From Fodinibius salinus (GTDB lineage Bacteria > Bacteroidota > Rhodothermia > Balneolales > Balneolaceae), in contig NZ_VNHY01000001.1 of NCBI RefSeq assembly GCF_008124865.1, forward strand, positions 62,001-126,000: a stretch of DNA of 64,000 nt. The letters run 5' to 3'. This document shows positions 55,456 through 63,898 of this stretch, piece after piece. Position 1 is the first letter of the stretch; the number at the start of each line of letters is the position of its first letter. The notes below the pieces were generated by a model. It had not been told where the DNA came from and did not search any database. It worked only from the letters and a program-made list of their open reading frames with translations. Made by a program: the position numbers and the translations under genes.

Positions 55456-56058
55456 ATGAAATACTCATCATCATTTTTAAAAATCGCATTAACTTCAATT
55501 TTGATCTTCGTATTTATGCTTGGCTTTTCTTCAATCAGTCAGGCACATTGCGATCGCGTCAACGGGCCAGTAGCTGTAGCAGCGAAGCAGGCATTGGAAA
55601 CGGGCGATGTTTCTAAAGTTCTGATCTGGGTTGGAGAGCAACAGGCCGAAGAACTTCAAACTAAGTTCAAACAGAGCCTAAAAGTCTATAATAGTGGAAA
55701 AGAATCCCAGAAACTTGCCGAGCAGTATTTTATGGAGACGACCGTACGGTTGCATCGGGAAGCGGAAGGCATGCCCTATACCGGACTGAAACCCGCCCAA
55801 CCAAGCTCTGAGGATATTCAAACCGCGGAGAAAGCTCTCGAATCCGGTAATTTGTCACCGGTTACTGATCTACTGGCTGAAGAGATTCAGAAGAAAACGG
55901 ATGAGCTATATCAACATGCCATGGAGATGGAAGAGAAGAAAGGGCAAAGCGTGGAAGCCGGTCGCCAATGGGTAGACGCATATGTAAAATATATCGTATA
56001 TGTCCACAAACTGTATCAAAACATCCAGGCCGGACCGGTCCATGGCATTGGGGAATAA
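55456..56058 (+). CDS. Secreted DUF6448 family protein
   Basis: The 200-residue protein starts at ATG 55456, giving a proper signal peptide (cut after SISQA); an upstream in-frame start (55390) would add 22 residues before it. The mature N-terminus is then HCDRVNGPV, followed by helices with AKQALETGD and AEKALESGN repeats. The His-Cys-Asp start recalls the metal hook of nickel superoxide dismutase, where position 6 is Cys; here it is Asn. Function is unknown. Confidence 0.75.
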   Translation: MKYSSSFLKIALTSILIFVFMLGFSSISQAHCDRVNGPVAVAAKQALETGDVSKVLIWVGEQQAEELQTKFKQSLKVYNSGKESQKLAEQYFMETTVRLHREAEGMPYTGLKPAQPSSEDIQTAEKALESGNLSPVTDLLAEEIQKKTDELYQHAMEMEEKKGQSVEAGRQWVDAYVKYIVYVHKLYQNIQAGPVHGIGE

Positions 56059-56071
56059 TAAATATTGACCA

Positions 56072-56106
56072 AGCGCCTGTCAGGTTTTGATGACCTGGCA
56101 GGTGCT
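56072..56106 (+). terminator. Hairpin between DUF6448 and metal chaperone genes
   Basis: AGCGCCTG and CAGGTGCT flank an inner repeat CAGGT/ACCTG with mismatches, forming an extended stem-loop. There is no T run, so it may only set the relative expression of the genes on both sides. Confidence 0.5.
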
Positions 56107-56151
56107 TAATAACAGGCAAGTAAAACTTAAAACCTAACAGAGGTAGTTCTT

Positions 56152-56376
56152 ATGACAACGACAAAAACAATATTACGAAGTGATGAGCTAAGTTGCCCTT
56201 CATGCGTAAACAATATCGAATCGAACCTGAATCAGACAGAAGGCATTTCTAAAGCTAAGGTTCATTTTAATACTGGACGTATCGAAGTAGAACACGATCC
56301 CGATATAGCATCCGAAGAGAAACTGATCGAGGTTGTCCGGCGGTCAGGCTACGAAGCTCATATCTCTCAGTTTTAA
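56152..56376 (+). CDS. Heavy-metal-associated (HMA) domain protein, CopZ-like
   Basis: The 74-residue protein is one HMA ferredoxin-like domain with the metal motif CPSC (C15, C18) in DELSCPSCVNNIE. It is expected to carry Cu(I) or a related soft metal to the P-type ATPase 9 bp downstream. A good ribosome-binding site (AGAGG) precedes the ATG. Confidence 0.88.
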   Translation: MTTTKTILRSDELSCPSCVNNIESNLNQTEGISKAKVHFNTGRIEVEHDPDIASEEKLIEVVRRSGYEAHISQF

Positions 56377-56385
56377 ATTCATACG

Positions 56386-58341
56386 ATGATGAAATCACTC
56401 CAAAAACAGTTACAAAATGCAACAAAACGGAAGAAAGCACTACTAGTCCTCAGCGGTCTGCTTATCACTGCCGGATGGACCGTCGATATCTTTTGGGCTT
56501 CGGGTTGGTCGTTTAATGTCTTGATGTTGTTGGCAACAATAACGGCCGGATTTGAGATCGCCCGCCGGGCATGGCAGGGGCTATGGAACGGACATACCAA
56601 TATTGAACTATTGGTGACTATCGCTGCAACGGGTGGGCTCTTTATCGGTGTGTTCTGGGAGGCCGCAGCTGTTACCTTTCTGTTTCTGCTTGGCGGCTGG
56701 CTGGAAGCTCGGACGATGAGCAAGACTCGAGATACCCTGAAAGAGCTCATTAATATGGCTCCGGAAATGGCCATAATTGTGGGTGATGAAGGACGCAGGG
56801 AAATTCCAGCCCGTCAGGTCGAAGATGAGATGCAGGTACTAGTTAAACCCGGGTCAAAAATTCCGGTTGATGGTATTGTGGAATCCGGCGTCACAACAGT
56901 TGATGAAAGTGCCATTACCGGAGAGCCCATTCCTGCCGAAAAGGAATCCGGCTCAGAAGTGTATGCCGGAACGATTAATAAAAATGGCCGTATTTATATA
57001 CGCGCCACTAAATCAGGGGCCGATACCACGCTGGCGAAAATAATACGGCGCGTAGAGGAAGCCCAGGAAGAGAAGGCTCCTACGCAGCGTTTCATCGAAC
57101 GATTTGCAAGCTGGTACACGCCTGGTATTGTGGGATTGAGTATCATCTCCTACCTGTTTACGTGGAATCTAGAACTTGGGCTCACACTGCTGGTGATAGG
57201 TTGTCCCGGTGCCTTGGTCATTTCGACGCCCATATCGATTATATCCGGTATAGGCAATGCAGCCAAGAAAGGCATCCTCATAAAAGGGGGCGAATACTTG
57301 GAAAATGCCGGGAAGGTGTCGGCGGTAGCATTGGATAAAACGGGTACCCTGACCACCGGTAAACCGAGTGTAACTGAGCTCATTTACTTTTCACAGGAAA
57401 CTGCTTTAGCCGGTGTAAGTCAGGAGGAAAGTCTTGCGGAAGTACATACGGCTTCTTTGGTGAATGGAAATAATGGGTCGCTACCCTCAGAAGGTGAAGA
57501 ACTTCTCTATTGGACTGCCATAGCCGAATCAGCCTCCGAACATCCCTTGGCGGAGGCCATTATAGCAGAGACAAACGAAATGACGGATCTCCCGGAACCC
57601 GACCAGTTTGAATCTCATACCGGACAAGGAATTGAGGCGGTGTTAGGTGACAATCATATTTATGTGGGGAAGGCCGACTTTCTGAAAGAAAAAGGGATAT
57701 CCATTGGTGAAGGCATTAATAAAGAGATTCAAAACCTTACGAATAGAGGACGTACCGTGGTATTTACAGCAAGAAATAACAAACTAGTTGGAGCTATCGG
57801 GATAGCTGACCCAATGCGCACGGAAACGACGGAAATGATATCCAAGCTTCGTGAAAATGGAATTGAACGTATTGCAATGCTTACCGGTGATGCAAAATCT
57901 ACGGCTAACGCCATTGCCGGGGAAAGCGGTATCACAGAGGTACATGCGGGGATTCTTCCAGAAGACAAAAACGATATCATCCTTGCAATGCAAGAGGAAG
58001 GGTATCAGGTGGCGATGGTCGGAGATGGTATTAATGATGCCCCGGCATTGGCTACCGCTGATATTGGCATTGCAATGGGCGCGGCCGGTACTGATGTAGC
58101 CATAGAAACAGCCGATATTGCCCTGATGACAGACAAGCTCATGAATATTCCGGAGGCTTTAAGGATATCAAAACTGACGTTACGGAATATTCACCAGAAT
58201 GTTGTCATTGCTTTGGTTACGGTAGGTGCATTACTTGCTGGTGTATTTGCAGGATCGGTACATATGGCAGCAGGTATGCTTATTCACGAACTATCGGTTA
58301 TGCTTGTGATATTTAACGGCATGCGCCTGCGATGGAAGTAG
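56386..58341 (+). CDS. Heavy-metal-translocating P1B-type ATPase with CPG motif
   Basis: The 651-residue protein has the P1B core: TGEPIP (about 178-183), DKTGTLT with D317, SEHPLAEA, and GDGINDAPAL. The membrane metal motif in transmembrane helix six is CPG (C273) where most transporters have CPC, CPH or SPC. No N-terminal metal domain is fused; the CopZ-like protein upstream takes its place. Metal specificity is uncertain; copper is plausible given nirK and nosZ. Confidence 0.87.
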   Translation: MMKSLQKQLQNATKRKKALLVLSGLLITAGWTVDIFWASGWSFNVLMLLATITAGFEIARRAWQGLWNGHTNIELLVTIAATGGLFIGVFWEAAAVTFLFLLGGWLEARTMSKTRDTLKELINMAPEMAIIVGDEGRREIPARQVEDEMQVLVKPGSKIPVDGIVESGVTTVDESAITGEPIPAEKESGSEVYAGTINKNGRIYIRATKSGADTTLAKIIRRVEEAQEEKAPTQRFIERFASWYTPGIVGLSIISYLFTWNLELGLTLLVIGCPGALVISTPISIISGIGNAAKKGILIKGGEYLENAGKVSAVALDKTGTLTTGKPSVTELIYFSQETALAGVSQEESLAEVHTASLVNGNNGSLPSEGEELLYWTAIAESASEHPLAEAIIAETNEMTDLPEPDQFESHTGQGIEAVLGDNHIYVGKADFLKEKGISIGEGINKEIQNLTNRGRTVVFTARNNKLVGAIGIADPMRTETTEMISKLRENGIERIAMLTGDAKSTANAIAGESGITEVHAGILPEDKNDIILAMQEEGYQVAMVGDGINDAPALATADIGIAMGAAGTDVAIETADIALMTDKLMNIPEALRISKLTLRNIHQNVVIALVTVGALLAGVFAGSVHMAAGMLIHELSVMLVIFNGMRLRWK

Positions 58342-58358
58342 TAATTATACGGAATGAC

Positions 58359-58374
58359 TAGCGAGTGGATTGCA
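58359..58374 (+). promoter_or_regulatory. Weak sigma-54-like promoter
   Basis: TAGCGAG-N4-TTGCA has a perfect -12 element and a partial -24 element (4 of 7, lacking the first G of GG). The spacing to the operator at 58384 (11 bp from the GC) repeats that seen at the nos operon. Confidence 0.35.
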
Positions 58375-58383
58375 ATATTAATA

Positions 58384-58405
58384 AAAAAGATAAAATAGTA
58401 TTAAA
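58384..58405 (+). promoter_or_regulatory. Putative Rrf2 operator, site 8 (upstream of the secreted protein ahead of nirK)
   Basis: AAAAAGA-N8-TATTAAA with core TAAAATAG. It shares 19 bases in a row with the site at 51012 (AAGA-N8-TATTAAA) and lies 62 bp before the gene. Confidence 0.6.
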
Positions 58406-58467
58406 TCTTTATAATATCTTCACATTCAGAATATATACTCAAGTAGAAATTCAGAAAGGCAATTTTT

Positions 58468-58836
58468 ATGAGGAGAACTTATTCAGTCATATTACTTTTT
58501 TCATTCTTGGTTGGGGTTGTCCAACCGATTTTGCCTATGATTGAATATCAGTTCTATGAGGGCTGTATATCAGAATTCGTAGCCGAGCAGGAGAATGGAA
58601 TATCAGTTGATAAACCTGATACAAATACTTCTCAAGATGAATATTCAACTTGGGATAGGTCGGCACATGATCTGCCGCTTCTTAATAACAGTTTTTATCC
58701 AGTGGGTATTCATATGGGGTTAACACCCGAGTTGAATACCTTTCCCAATATTAATCGTATACACATCTTTCTTGTTCAGCATCACCTTCATTCGGCCTTT
58801 GGGCCTGATCCACCACCTCCGAGGGTTGTTGATTAG
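58468..58836 (+). CDS. Small secreted or membrane-bound protein
   Basis: The 122-residue protein has a hydrophobic start (about 5-24), an acidic middle and a C-terminus with VQHHLHSAFGPDPPPP. I recall C-terminal proline stretches of this kind in short Bacteroidota membrane proteins of unknown function. The two cysteine-poor halves and the histidine cluster (HH-x-H) could bind copper. It has an operator and lies 170 bp before nirK. Confidence 0.6.
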   Translation: MRRTYSVILLFSFLVGVVQPILPMIEYQFYEGCISEFVAEQENGISVDKPDTNTSQDEYSTWDRSAHDLPLLNNSFYPVGIHMGLTPELNTFPNINRIHIFLVQHHLHSAFGPDPPPPRVVD

Positions 58837-58846
58837 AAATACGTAA

Positions 58847-58870
58847 AACCTTTATCATTTTGTAAAGGTT
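58847..58870 (+). terminator. Hairpin after the small secreted protein
   Basis: AACCTTTA / TAAAGGTT is an 8-bp stem with an 8-base loop, 11 bp after the stop. No T run follows, so termination would be partial and nirK could also be read through. Confidence 0.45.
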
Positions 58871-58960
58871 ACTATAGTTGATTTATTGAATACGAGATAG
58901 GTGTTGCTAAATTTCAATCAAACCAATTTGTGTACAACCTAGTCAGAGGTATATTGACTA

Positions 58961-58982
58961 CGGCCGATAAAATTATATTTAA
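58961..58982 (+). promoter_or_regulatory. Weak Rrf2-type operator candidate upstream of nirK
   Basis: The core TAAAATTA and right arm TATTTAA match the set (15 of 18 bases with the site at 58384 over the right part), but the left arm CGGCCGA is unrelated. It lies 24 bp before the nirK ATG. Confidence 0.35.
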
Positions 58983-59006
58983 TAAAGAAATAATGAGGTA
59001 TTTATT

Positions 59007-60095
59007 ATGAGTTCTGACAAAACAGATAACGGATTTTCTCGAAAACAGTTCATGAAAAACATGGGCGGAGCTATGCTCTCGGGTGGTTTTTTGGCTGGAG
59101 CTTTACCGTTTGGTGCTCAAGCAAAAGAGCAGAAGAATAAGCCCAACCTAAAGCCTGCAGCTGTTGAAGCTGACAGGGTGGCTGCTGATCCCACTAATAT
59201 TCCGGGTCCTATAAAGCGGTCATCGCCTAAAACACATGAAATTGAACTGGAAACTACAGAAGTAGTTGCAGAAATAGAAGATGGTGTGCAGTTTCGCTAC
59301 ATGACGTATGGGGATCAGGTTCCGGGTCCGATGATACGGGTTCGACAAGGCGATACGGTTATTTTAACGCTCAAAGCTTCTGAAAATAACGCGATGCTTC
59401 ATAATGTTGATTTCCATGCCGTTTATGGTACGGGAGGAGGAGCTAATGCTACGTTTGTGACACCCGGACAATCGAAAACAATAAAGTTCAAAGCAATGTA
59501 TCCGGGTGCTTATATTTATCACTGTGCTGTACCGCGGTTAGATTATCACATCAGCAGTGGGATGTACGGGATGATTTTCGTAGAGCCCAAGGAAGGATTG
59601 CCTGAAGTAGATCATGAGTTATATTTTGGACAAAATGAAGTATATACCCAACAATCAATTGGGGCACAGGGCATGCATGAGTTTGATCACGAAGCAATGC
59701 GCGATGAGATTTCGACTTATGTATTGTTAAATGGCGAGAAAAAGGCTATTACTGCTGATCGGCGCGGACCGGTAAAGGTAAAAAAGGGGGAAACCGCTCG
59801 CTTATTTTTCGTTAACGGTGGACCAAACCTGTCTTCCAGTTTTCACCCTATTGGTAATGTGTGGACCAAGGCTTGGCGCGAAGGTGCTATTGCCAGTAAT
59901 CCGGAACGATACGTACAAACCACAGAGATACCACCGGGCAGTTGCGGAATTTTTGAGATGGATTTTCCCGTACCGTCAACTATCCACTTGGTGGATCACG
60001 CCTTAAGTCGCGTAGCCAGTAAGGGCATGATGGGTGATATCGTTGTTGAAGGCAAAGATGAACCGGATATTTTCGATCCTAACTATAGTTCATAA
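59007..60095 (+). CDS. nirK: Copper-containing nitrite reductase (NirK)
   Basis: The 362-residue protein has both copper sites: type 1 H132, C173, H181 and M186; type 2 H137, H172 and H331; catalytic D135 and H280. The loop between C173 and H181 (CAVPRLDYH) is one residue shorter than in classical NirK and matches the haloarchaeal form. The N-terminus (FSRKQFMKNMGG...) looks like a Tat signal with RK in place of RR. It reduces nitrite to NO in the periplasm. Azurin follows 44 bp downstream. Confidence 0.94.
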   Translation: MSSDKTDNGFSRKQFMKNMGGAMLSGGFLAGALPFGAQAKEQKNKPNLKPAAVEADRVAADPTNIPGPIKRSSPKTHEIELETTEVVAEIEDGVQFRYMTYGDQVPGPMIRVRQGDTVILTLKASENNAMLHNVDFHAVYGTGGGANATFVTPGQSKTIKFKAMYPGAYIYHCAVPRLDYHISSGMYGMIFVEPKEGLPEVDHELYFGQNEVYTQQSIGAQGMHEFDHEAMRDEISTYVLLNGEKKAITADRRGPVKVKKGETARLFFVNGGPNLSSSFHPIGNVWTKAWREGAIASNPERYVQTTEIPPGSCGIFEMDFPVPSTIHLVDHALSRVASKGMMGDIVVEGKDEPDIFDPNYSS

Positions 60096-60139
60096 AAGTA
60101 ATTTTACCTTAATTAATTAGAAACTAATCATACAATATC

Positions 60140-60610
60140 ATGTATTTAATCAATAAACTTTTTGCTTCTGTTATCATCGTTATAACAGCTCTTTCACTAA
60201 CGGCTCCTTCAGCATTAGCACAGGATGCCAAGGTTATAAAGATGAAAGGAACAGATAAATTAAAATTTAGCAAGACAGAGATTACCGCTAAACCGGGCCA
60301 GGAAGTGACCGTAAAACTTACAACGGTTAGTAACTTACCGGCCAATGCCATGTCGCATAACTTTGTGTTGCTAACAGCCGGTGCGGATGCAACTAATGTA
60401 TCACAGACATCAGCTAAGTTTGCCGATAATGAATACATCGCTCCTGAGATGGAAGATAAAATCATTGCTTACACCGATATGGCCGGCGGTGGAGAAACGG
60501 TAGAGGTAACATTTACTGCTCCTGAAAACCCAGGGGAATATACTTATGTCTGTACATTTCCCGGGCACTATCTGGCCGGTATGAAAGGTACATTAACAGT
60601 TAAGGAATAA
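60140..60610 (+). CDS. Azurin-like cupredoxin, probable NirK electron donor
   Basis: The 156-residue protein has a Sec signal (cut after SALAQ) and a full azurin domain with H73 (MSHNF), C138, H143 and M148 (YVCTFPGHYLAGMKG). It shares the block SNLPANAMSHNFVLL with the lipoprotein azurin at 46092 but has no lipobox. Position next to nirK indicates it gives electrons to NirK. A strong terminator follows. Confidence 0.93.
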   Translation: MYLINKLFASVIIVITALSLTAPSALAQDAKVIKMKGTDKLKFSKTEITAKPGQEVTVKLTTVSNLPANAMSHNFVLLTAGADATNVSQTSAKFADNEYIAPEMEDKIIAYTDMAGGGETVEVTFTAPENPGEYTYVCTFPGHYLAGMKGTLTVKE

Positions 60611-60632
60611 GCAGCGAGCCATCCAATACCAT

Positions 60633-60675
60633 TTTGGGAGAAAAGGCTTGTTGTCCTTTTCTCCCAAATCTTTTT
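60633..60675 (+). terminator. Rho-independent terminator after azurin
   Basis: TTTGGGAGAAAAGG / CCTTTTCTCCCAAA is a perfect 14-bp stem with an 8-base loop, followed by TCTTTTT. It is the strongest terminator in the second half and also covers a false upstream start of the porin frame. Confidence 0.9.
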
Positions 60676-60705
60676 AAAATATTCTCATCTAAACAGCGGT
60701 TAACT

Positions 60706-61965
60706 ATGTGTTTTTCTTCTATCGACTATTACGGCATTGTGTTTGTGTTATTATTGATGTTGCCCACCACCGTATTGTCTCAGGTTACAATTGAAGGGGA
60801 ATTCCGTCCGAGAACGGAGTACCGAAATGGGTATCGACAGCTGCGAACTACGGCTACGGAACCTGCCTTTTTTACCTCGCAGCGTACTCGGCTATCGCTA
60901 CAGTATCAGTCCGAAAATTATAAGGTCAAAGTTGCGGGACAGGACGTCCGCGTTTGGGGAGAAGTCAATCAGCTTCAGGATAATTCAAATGTTAATATTC
61001 ATGAGGCGTGGGCACGCATTAATTTGTCTGAAATGATACAGCTTAAAATGGGTCGCCAAGAGTTGGTGTATGGTAGTCAGCGTTTGTTGGGCAGTGTTAA
61101 CTGGACGCAGCAGGCCCGCAGTCACGACGCACTTGTACTTAAGTTTCAACAGCCGCAAGCTCATTTCAGCGTCGATATTGGTGGGGCTTACAACCAAGAG
61201 GCTGAAAACGTGTTTGGTAATACATACGGGCTTAACAACTATAAAATTTTATCTTACGCCTGGCTGCAGAAAGGGTTTGGAAGCTGGAATATGTCGGCCT
61301 TGTTTCTGACGGATGGATTTGAGCCGCAGCCTGATGCAACCAATTTCCGCTATACCACTGGTGGACATCTTGCCTATGGTAACCAGCCATGGAAGTTTTC
61401 CGGTTCGGCATACTATCAGAGTGGGGATGACTTGACACGTAACAATATCTCAGCTTATATGTTTGAGTTCAAGGGTTCCTATTCTTGGGCGTCGTTTCGC
61501 TTGGAGGGGGGATACGATTATCTTTCAGGCGGGAAGGCCAGTGATACTAATCCGGCCCGGCACACATTTAATACCTTATACGCTACCAATCACAAATTTT
61601 ACGGGCATATGGATTATTTCCTCAATATTCCTACTGACACCCAGGGAGGAGGTCTGCAAGATCTGCATTTGGGTACCAATTATGAAATGACCAATAAAGC
61701 AGATTTGGGATTAACGTATCACTATTTTGCCTTGGCAAATGAGTTACCGAATTTCCAGAATTCAGGCCAATCGACAGAACAGTATCTCGGATCGGAATTT
61801 GATCTGTCGTTTGCTTATCAATTTTCGGAAGATATAAGCTTTAAATTAGGATATTCGATGATGTTGTCAACTTCTTCCATGGATAGGCTGCAGGGTCGTA
61901 ATGGAAAAGAAAGTCAGCAGTGGGGGTGGGTAATGCTGCAAATTAGTCCGGATTTTGAAAAATAA
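60706..61965 (+). CDS. Alginate-export-type outer-membrane porin
   Basis: The 419-residue protein starts at ATG 60706, which gives a signal peptide (cut near VLSQ); a further in-frame start at 60634 would lie inside the terminator hairpin. The mature start VTIEGEFRPRTEYRNGY and the motif RQELVYGSQRLLGSVNW near 135-155 fit the alginate_exp family of 16- to 18-stranded porins. These pass small anions or sugars, so nitrite or nitrate uptake is a possibility (inference). Confidence 0.8.
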   Translation: MCFSSIDYYGIVFVLLLMLPTTVLSQVTIEGEFRPRTEYRNGYRQLRTTATEPAFFTSQRTRLSLQYQSENYKVKVAGQDVRVWGEVNQLQDNSNVNIHEAWARINLSEMIQLKMGRQELVYGSQRLLGSVNWTQQARSHDALVLKFQQPQAHFSVDIGGAYNQEAENVFGNTYGLNNYKILSYAWLQKGFGSWNMSALFLTDGFEPQPDATNFRYTTGGHLAYGNQPWKFSGSAYYQSGDDLTRNNISAYMFEFKGSYSWASFRLEGGYDYLSGGKASDTNPARHTFNTLYATNHKFYGHMDYFLNIPTDTQGGGLQDLHLGTNYEMTNKADLGLTYHYFALANELPNFQNSGQSTEQYLGSEFDLSFAYQFSEDISFKLGYSMMLSTSSMDRLQGRNGKESQQWGWVMLQISPDFEK

Positions 61966-62530
61966 CTTTGGTATGAAATTCTCCATTTTCACCCATAGGG
62001 TCGATATTTTCTGATAGATGTTGTAATTGCGTAATAAAACCCTGGTTATATATTTCTCCAACGCTAATTAGGTGGCGGAGATTTTCCCGAACAGCACTAA
62101 TTTCAATCTTTATGGGGTTGAGAAATAATATTGGCAGCAGTTCATGGATATCTTCTTTCCAGATAGGGAATTGACAGTTTAATCCCATTTGCCCAAAGAC
62201 TTCTTCGCGCCAGTCTCTGATGTCTTGCAGGTACCAATCACCAAAAACGAGATTTCTAATTTCACTTTCTAATGTATTAAACTCTTCTTGAAGCCGACTC
62301 AAGTAGATATCATTTGAACATTTGGGAGGAAGGGCAACGGTAATGAGATCCACGCCTAAATGATCAGCCTGCTTCTTTATATGAGAGAGTCTAATTTGCT
62401 GATGGGGGACAACTTGGTTGGTTTCATCAAATGTAGTAAGTAATTGGATAGTGGAATCGGGGTGCATATCGCGATAAAATTGCAGTGCCAGGTAGGCATC
62501 TTTGCCGCCGCTCCAAAAAAGAATATCCAT
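61943..62530 (-). CDS. PP-loop ATPase, adenosine hydrolase-like (diphthamide-type)
   Basis: The 195-residue protein starts MDILFWSGGKDAYLALQFY, the PP-loop (SGGKD) of ATP-pyrophosphatase enzymes such as diphthine-ammonia ligases, with FGDWYLQDIRDWRE near 96-109. Its reaction in bacteria is unknown. Its 3' end overlaps the convergent porin gene by 23 bp. Confidence 0.75.
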   Translation of the reverse strand: MDILFWSGGKDAYLALQFYRDMHPDSTIQLLTTFDETNQVVPHQQIRLSHIKKQADHLGVDLITVALPPKCSNDIYLSRLQEEFNTLESEIRNLVFGDWYLQDIRDWREEVFGQMGLNCQFPIWKEDIHELLPILFLNPIKIEISAVRENLRHLISVGEIYNQGFITQLQHLSENIDPMGENGEFHTKVIFQNPD

Positions 62531-62685
62531 ATATTAATATTCAGTATATCGAATTCGGTAATCAGAATTAATCCGAGATCGATTCTGAATTCTGATTCCT
62601 GAATTCCTATATTAAGCCACTCAATTGAGAAGTAAGGTATTAAAATTCTTTTACAAAAATATCGTCAAATTGTAGAATAAACTTC

Positions 62686-63897
62686 ATGAGCACCAATATT
62701 CAAAAAGTTCACTTGCGTACCAAAGGCATCCTGCCCGTCCAAAAATTACGCGTCTTGGCCGAGGCGGGCATCATATCTCATGCGGACGGATATCCGTTGG
62801 AAGAAAATCAGTTTCAGCCCAACTCCATTGATCTGCGGCTGGGTGAGAAGGCCTATCGCGTACGATGTAGTTTTTTGCCCGAAGATGAGTCAGTAGATCA
62901 AAAAATTGAAAAGCTTAGTCAGTACGATTTTTCGATTACCGACGGAGCCATCTTGGAACCTAACTGCGTGTATATTATTCCGCTCTTGGAAGAGCTGCAT
63001 CTGCCGTCGCATATTTCTCCGCAAAAAACACTTTTTAACGGGAGTGATAATGGCGTAGGCTATGAGATCATTTCCGGCGAACATCTTTCCGCTAAAGCTA
63101 ATCCCAAAAGTACTACCGGGCGACTGGATGTGTTTACGCGGGTGATTACTGATCATTCACACCGGTTCGAGGAAATTCAATCGGGATATACCGGTAGAAT
63201 GTACCTCGAAGTAGTACCTAAGTCATTTCCAATCAGAGTCAAAACAGGTCACCAATTAAATCAGCTACGCATACGCCACGGTCATACAGTGCTTTCTGAT
63301 CAGGATATTCTGCGCAAACACAGTTCGGCGCCGTTATTATTTAAAGAAGATGGAAATCCAGTGCCAGTGGATGATGTAAAAGTAAATAACGGATTGTTTT
63401 TGAGCGTAAATCTGAGCGGCAAAAAAGGAGAAGTAGTAGGATATAAAGCCAAAAATCATCGCGATTATATTGATCTCGATAATATCAATTACTATGAAGT
63501 ATCGGAGTACTGGGAGCCTATTTATGCTCAGCAAGATGATCATCTGATTTTGGAACCTGAGGCTTTTTATATTTTTGCATCCAAAGAACGGTGCCGTATT
63601 CCCAAAGATCTTGCTGCGGAAATGATTGCTTATGACACCGGATCGGGAGAGCTGCGTACGCACTATGCCGGTTTTTTTGACAGCGGTTTCGGCGGTAGGA
63701 TAGAAGACAAGGGAGCGCGGGCCGTGCTTGAAGTACGTTCACACGATGTTCCGTTTTTGATTGAAGATGGACAAACATTTTGCAGCATGAAGTTTGAGCC
63801 CAACACACAAATTCCACCCTATGTATATGGTGACGATATCGAGAGTAATTACCAGGGACAAGAATTAAGACTGGGCAAACACTTTAAACAGGGTTAA
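62686..63897 (+). CDS. dcd: 2'-deoxycytidine 5'-triphosphate deaminase (long DCD form)
   Basis: The 403-residue protein is the long DCD type with two dUTPase-like halves: FQPNSIDLRLGEKAYRV in the first, and YAGFFDSGFGG and GARAVLEVRSHDVPF in the second, the latter holding catalytic residues. It converts dCTP to dUTP for thymidylate synthesis. The gene starts a plus-strand unit with a small Cys protein. Confidence 0.87.
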   Translation: MSTNIQKVHLRTKGILPVQKLRVLAEAGIISHADGYPLEENQFQPNSIDLRLGEKAYRVRCSFLPEDESVDQKIEKLSQYDFSITDGAILEPNCVYIIPLLEELHLPSHISPQKTLFNGSDNGVGYEIISGEHLSAKANPKSTTGRLDVFTRVITDHSHRFEEIQSGYTGRMYLEVVPKSFPIRVKTGHQLNQLRIRHGHTVLSDQDILRKHSSAPLLFKEDGNPVPVDDVKVNNGLFLSVNLSGKKGEVVGYKAKNHRDYIDLDNINYYEVSEYWEPIYAQQDDHLILEPEAFYIFASKERCRIPKDLAAEMIAYDTGSGELRTHYAGFFDSGFGGRIEDKGARAVLEVRSHDVPFLIEDGQTFCSMKFEPNTQIPPYVYGDDIESNYQGQELRLGKHFKQG

Positions 63898-63898
63898 G

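Noticed and set aside
58931-58950. Crp-like ACAACCTAGTCA upstream of nirK
   Set aside because: Spacing between half sites is 5 rather than 6 and the left half is CAA rather than TGA.
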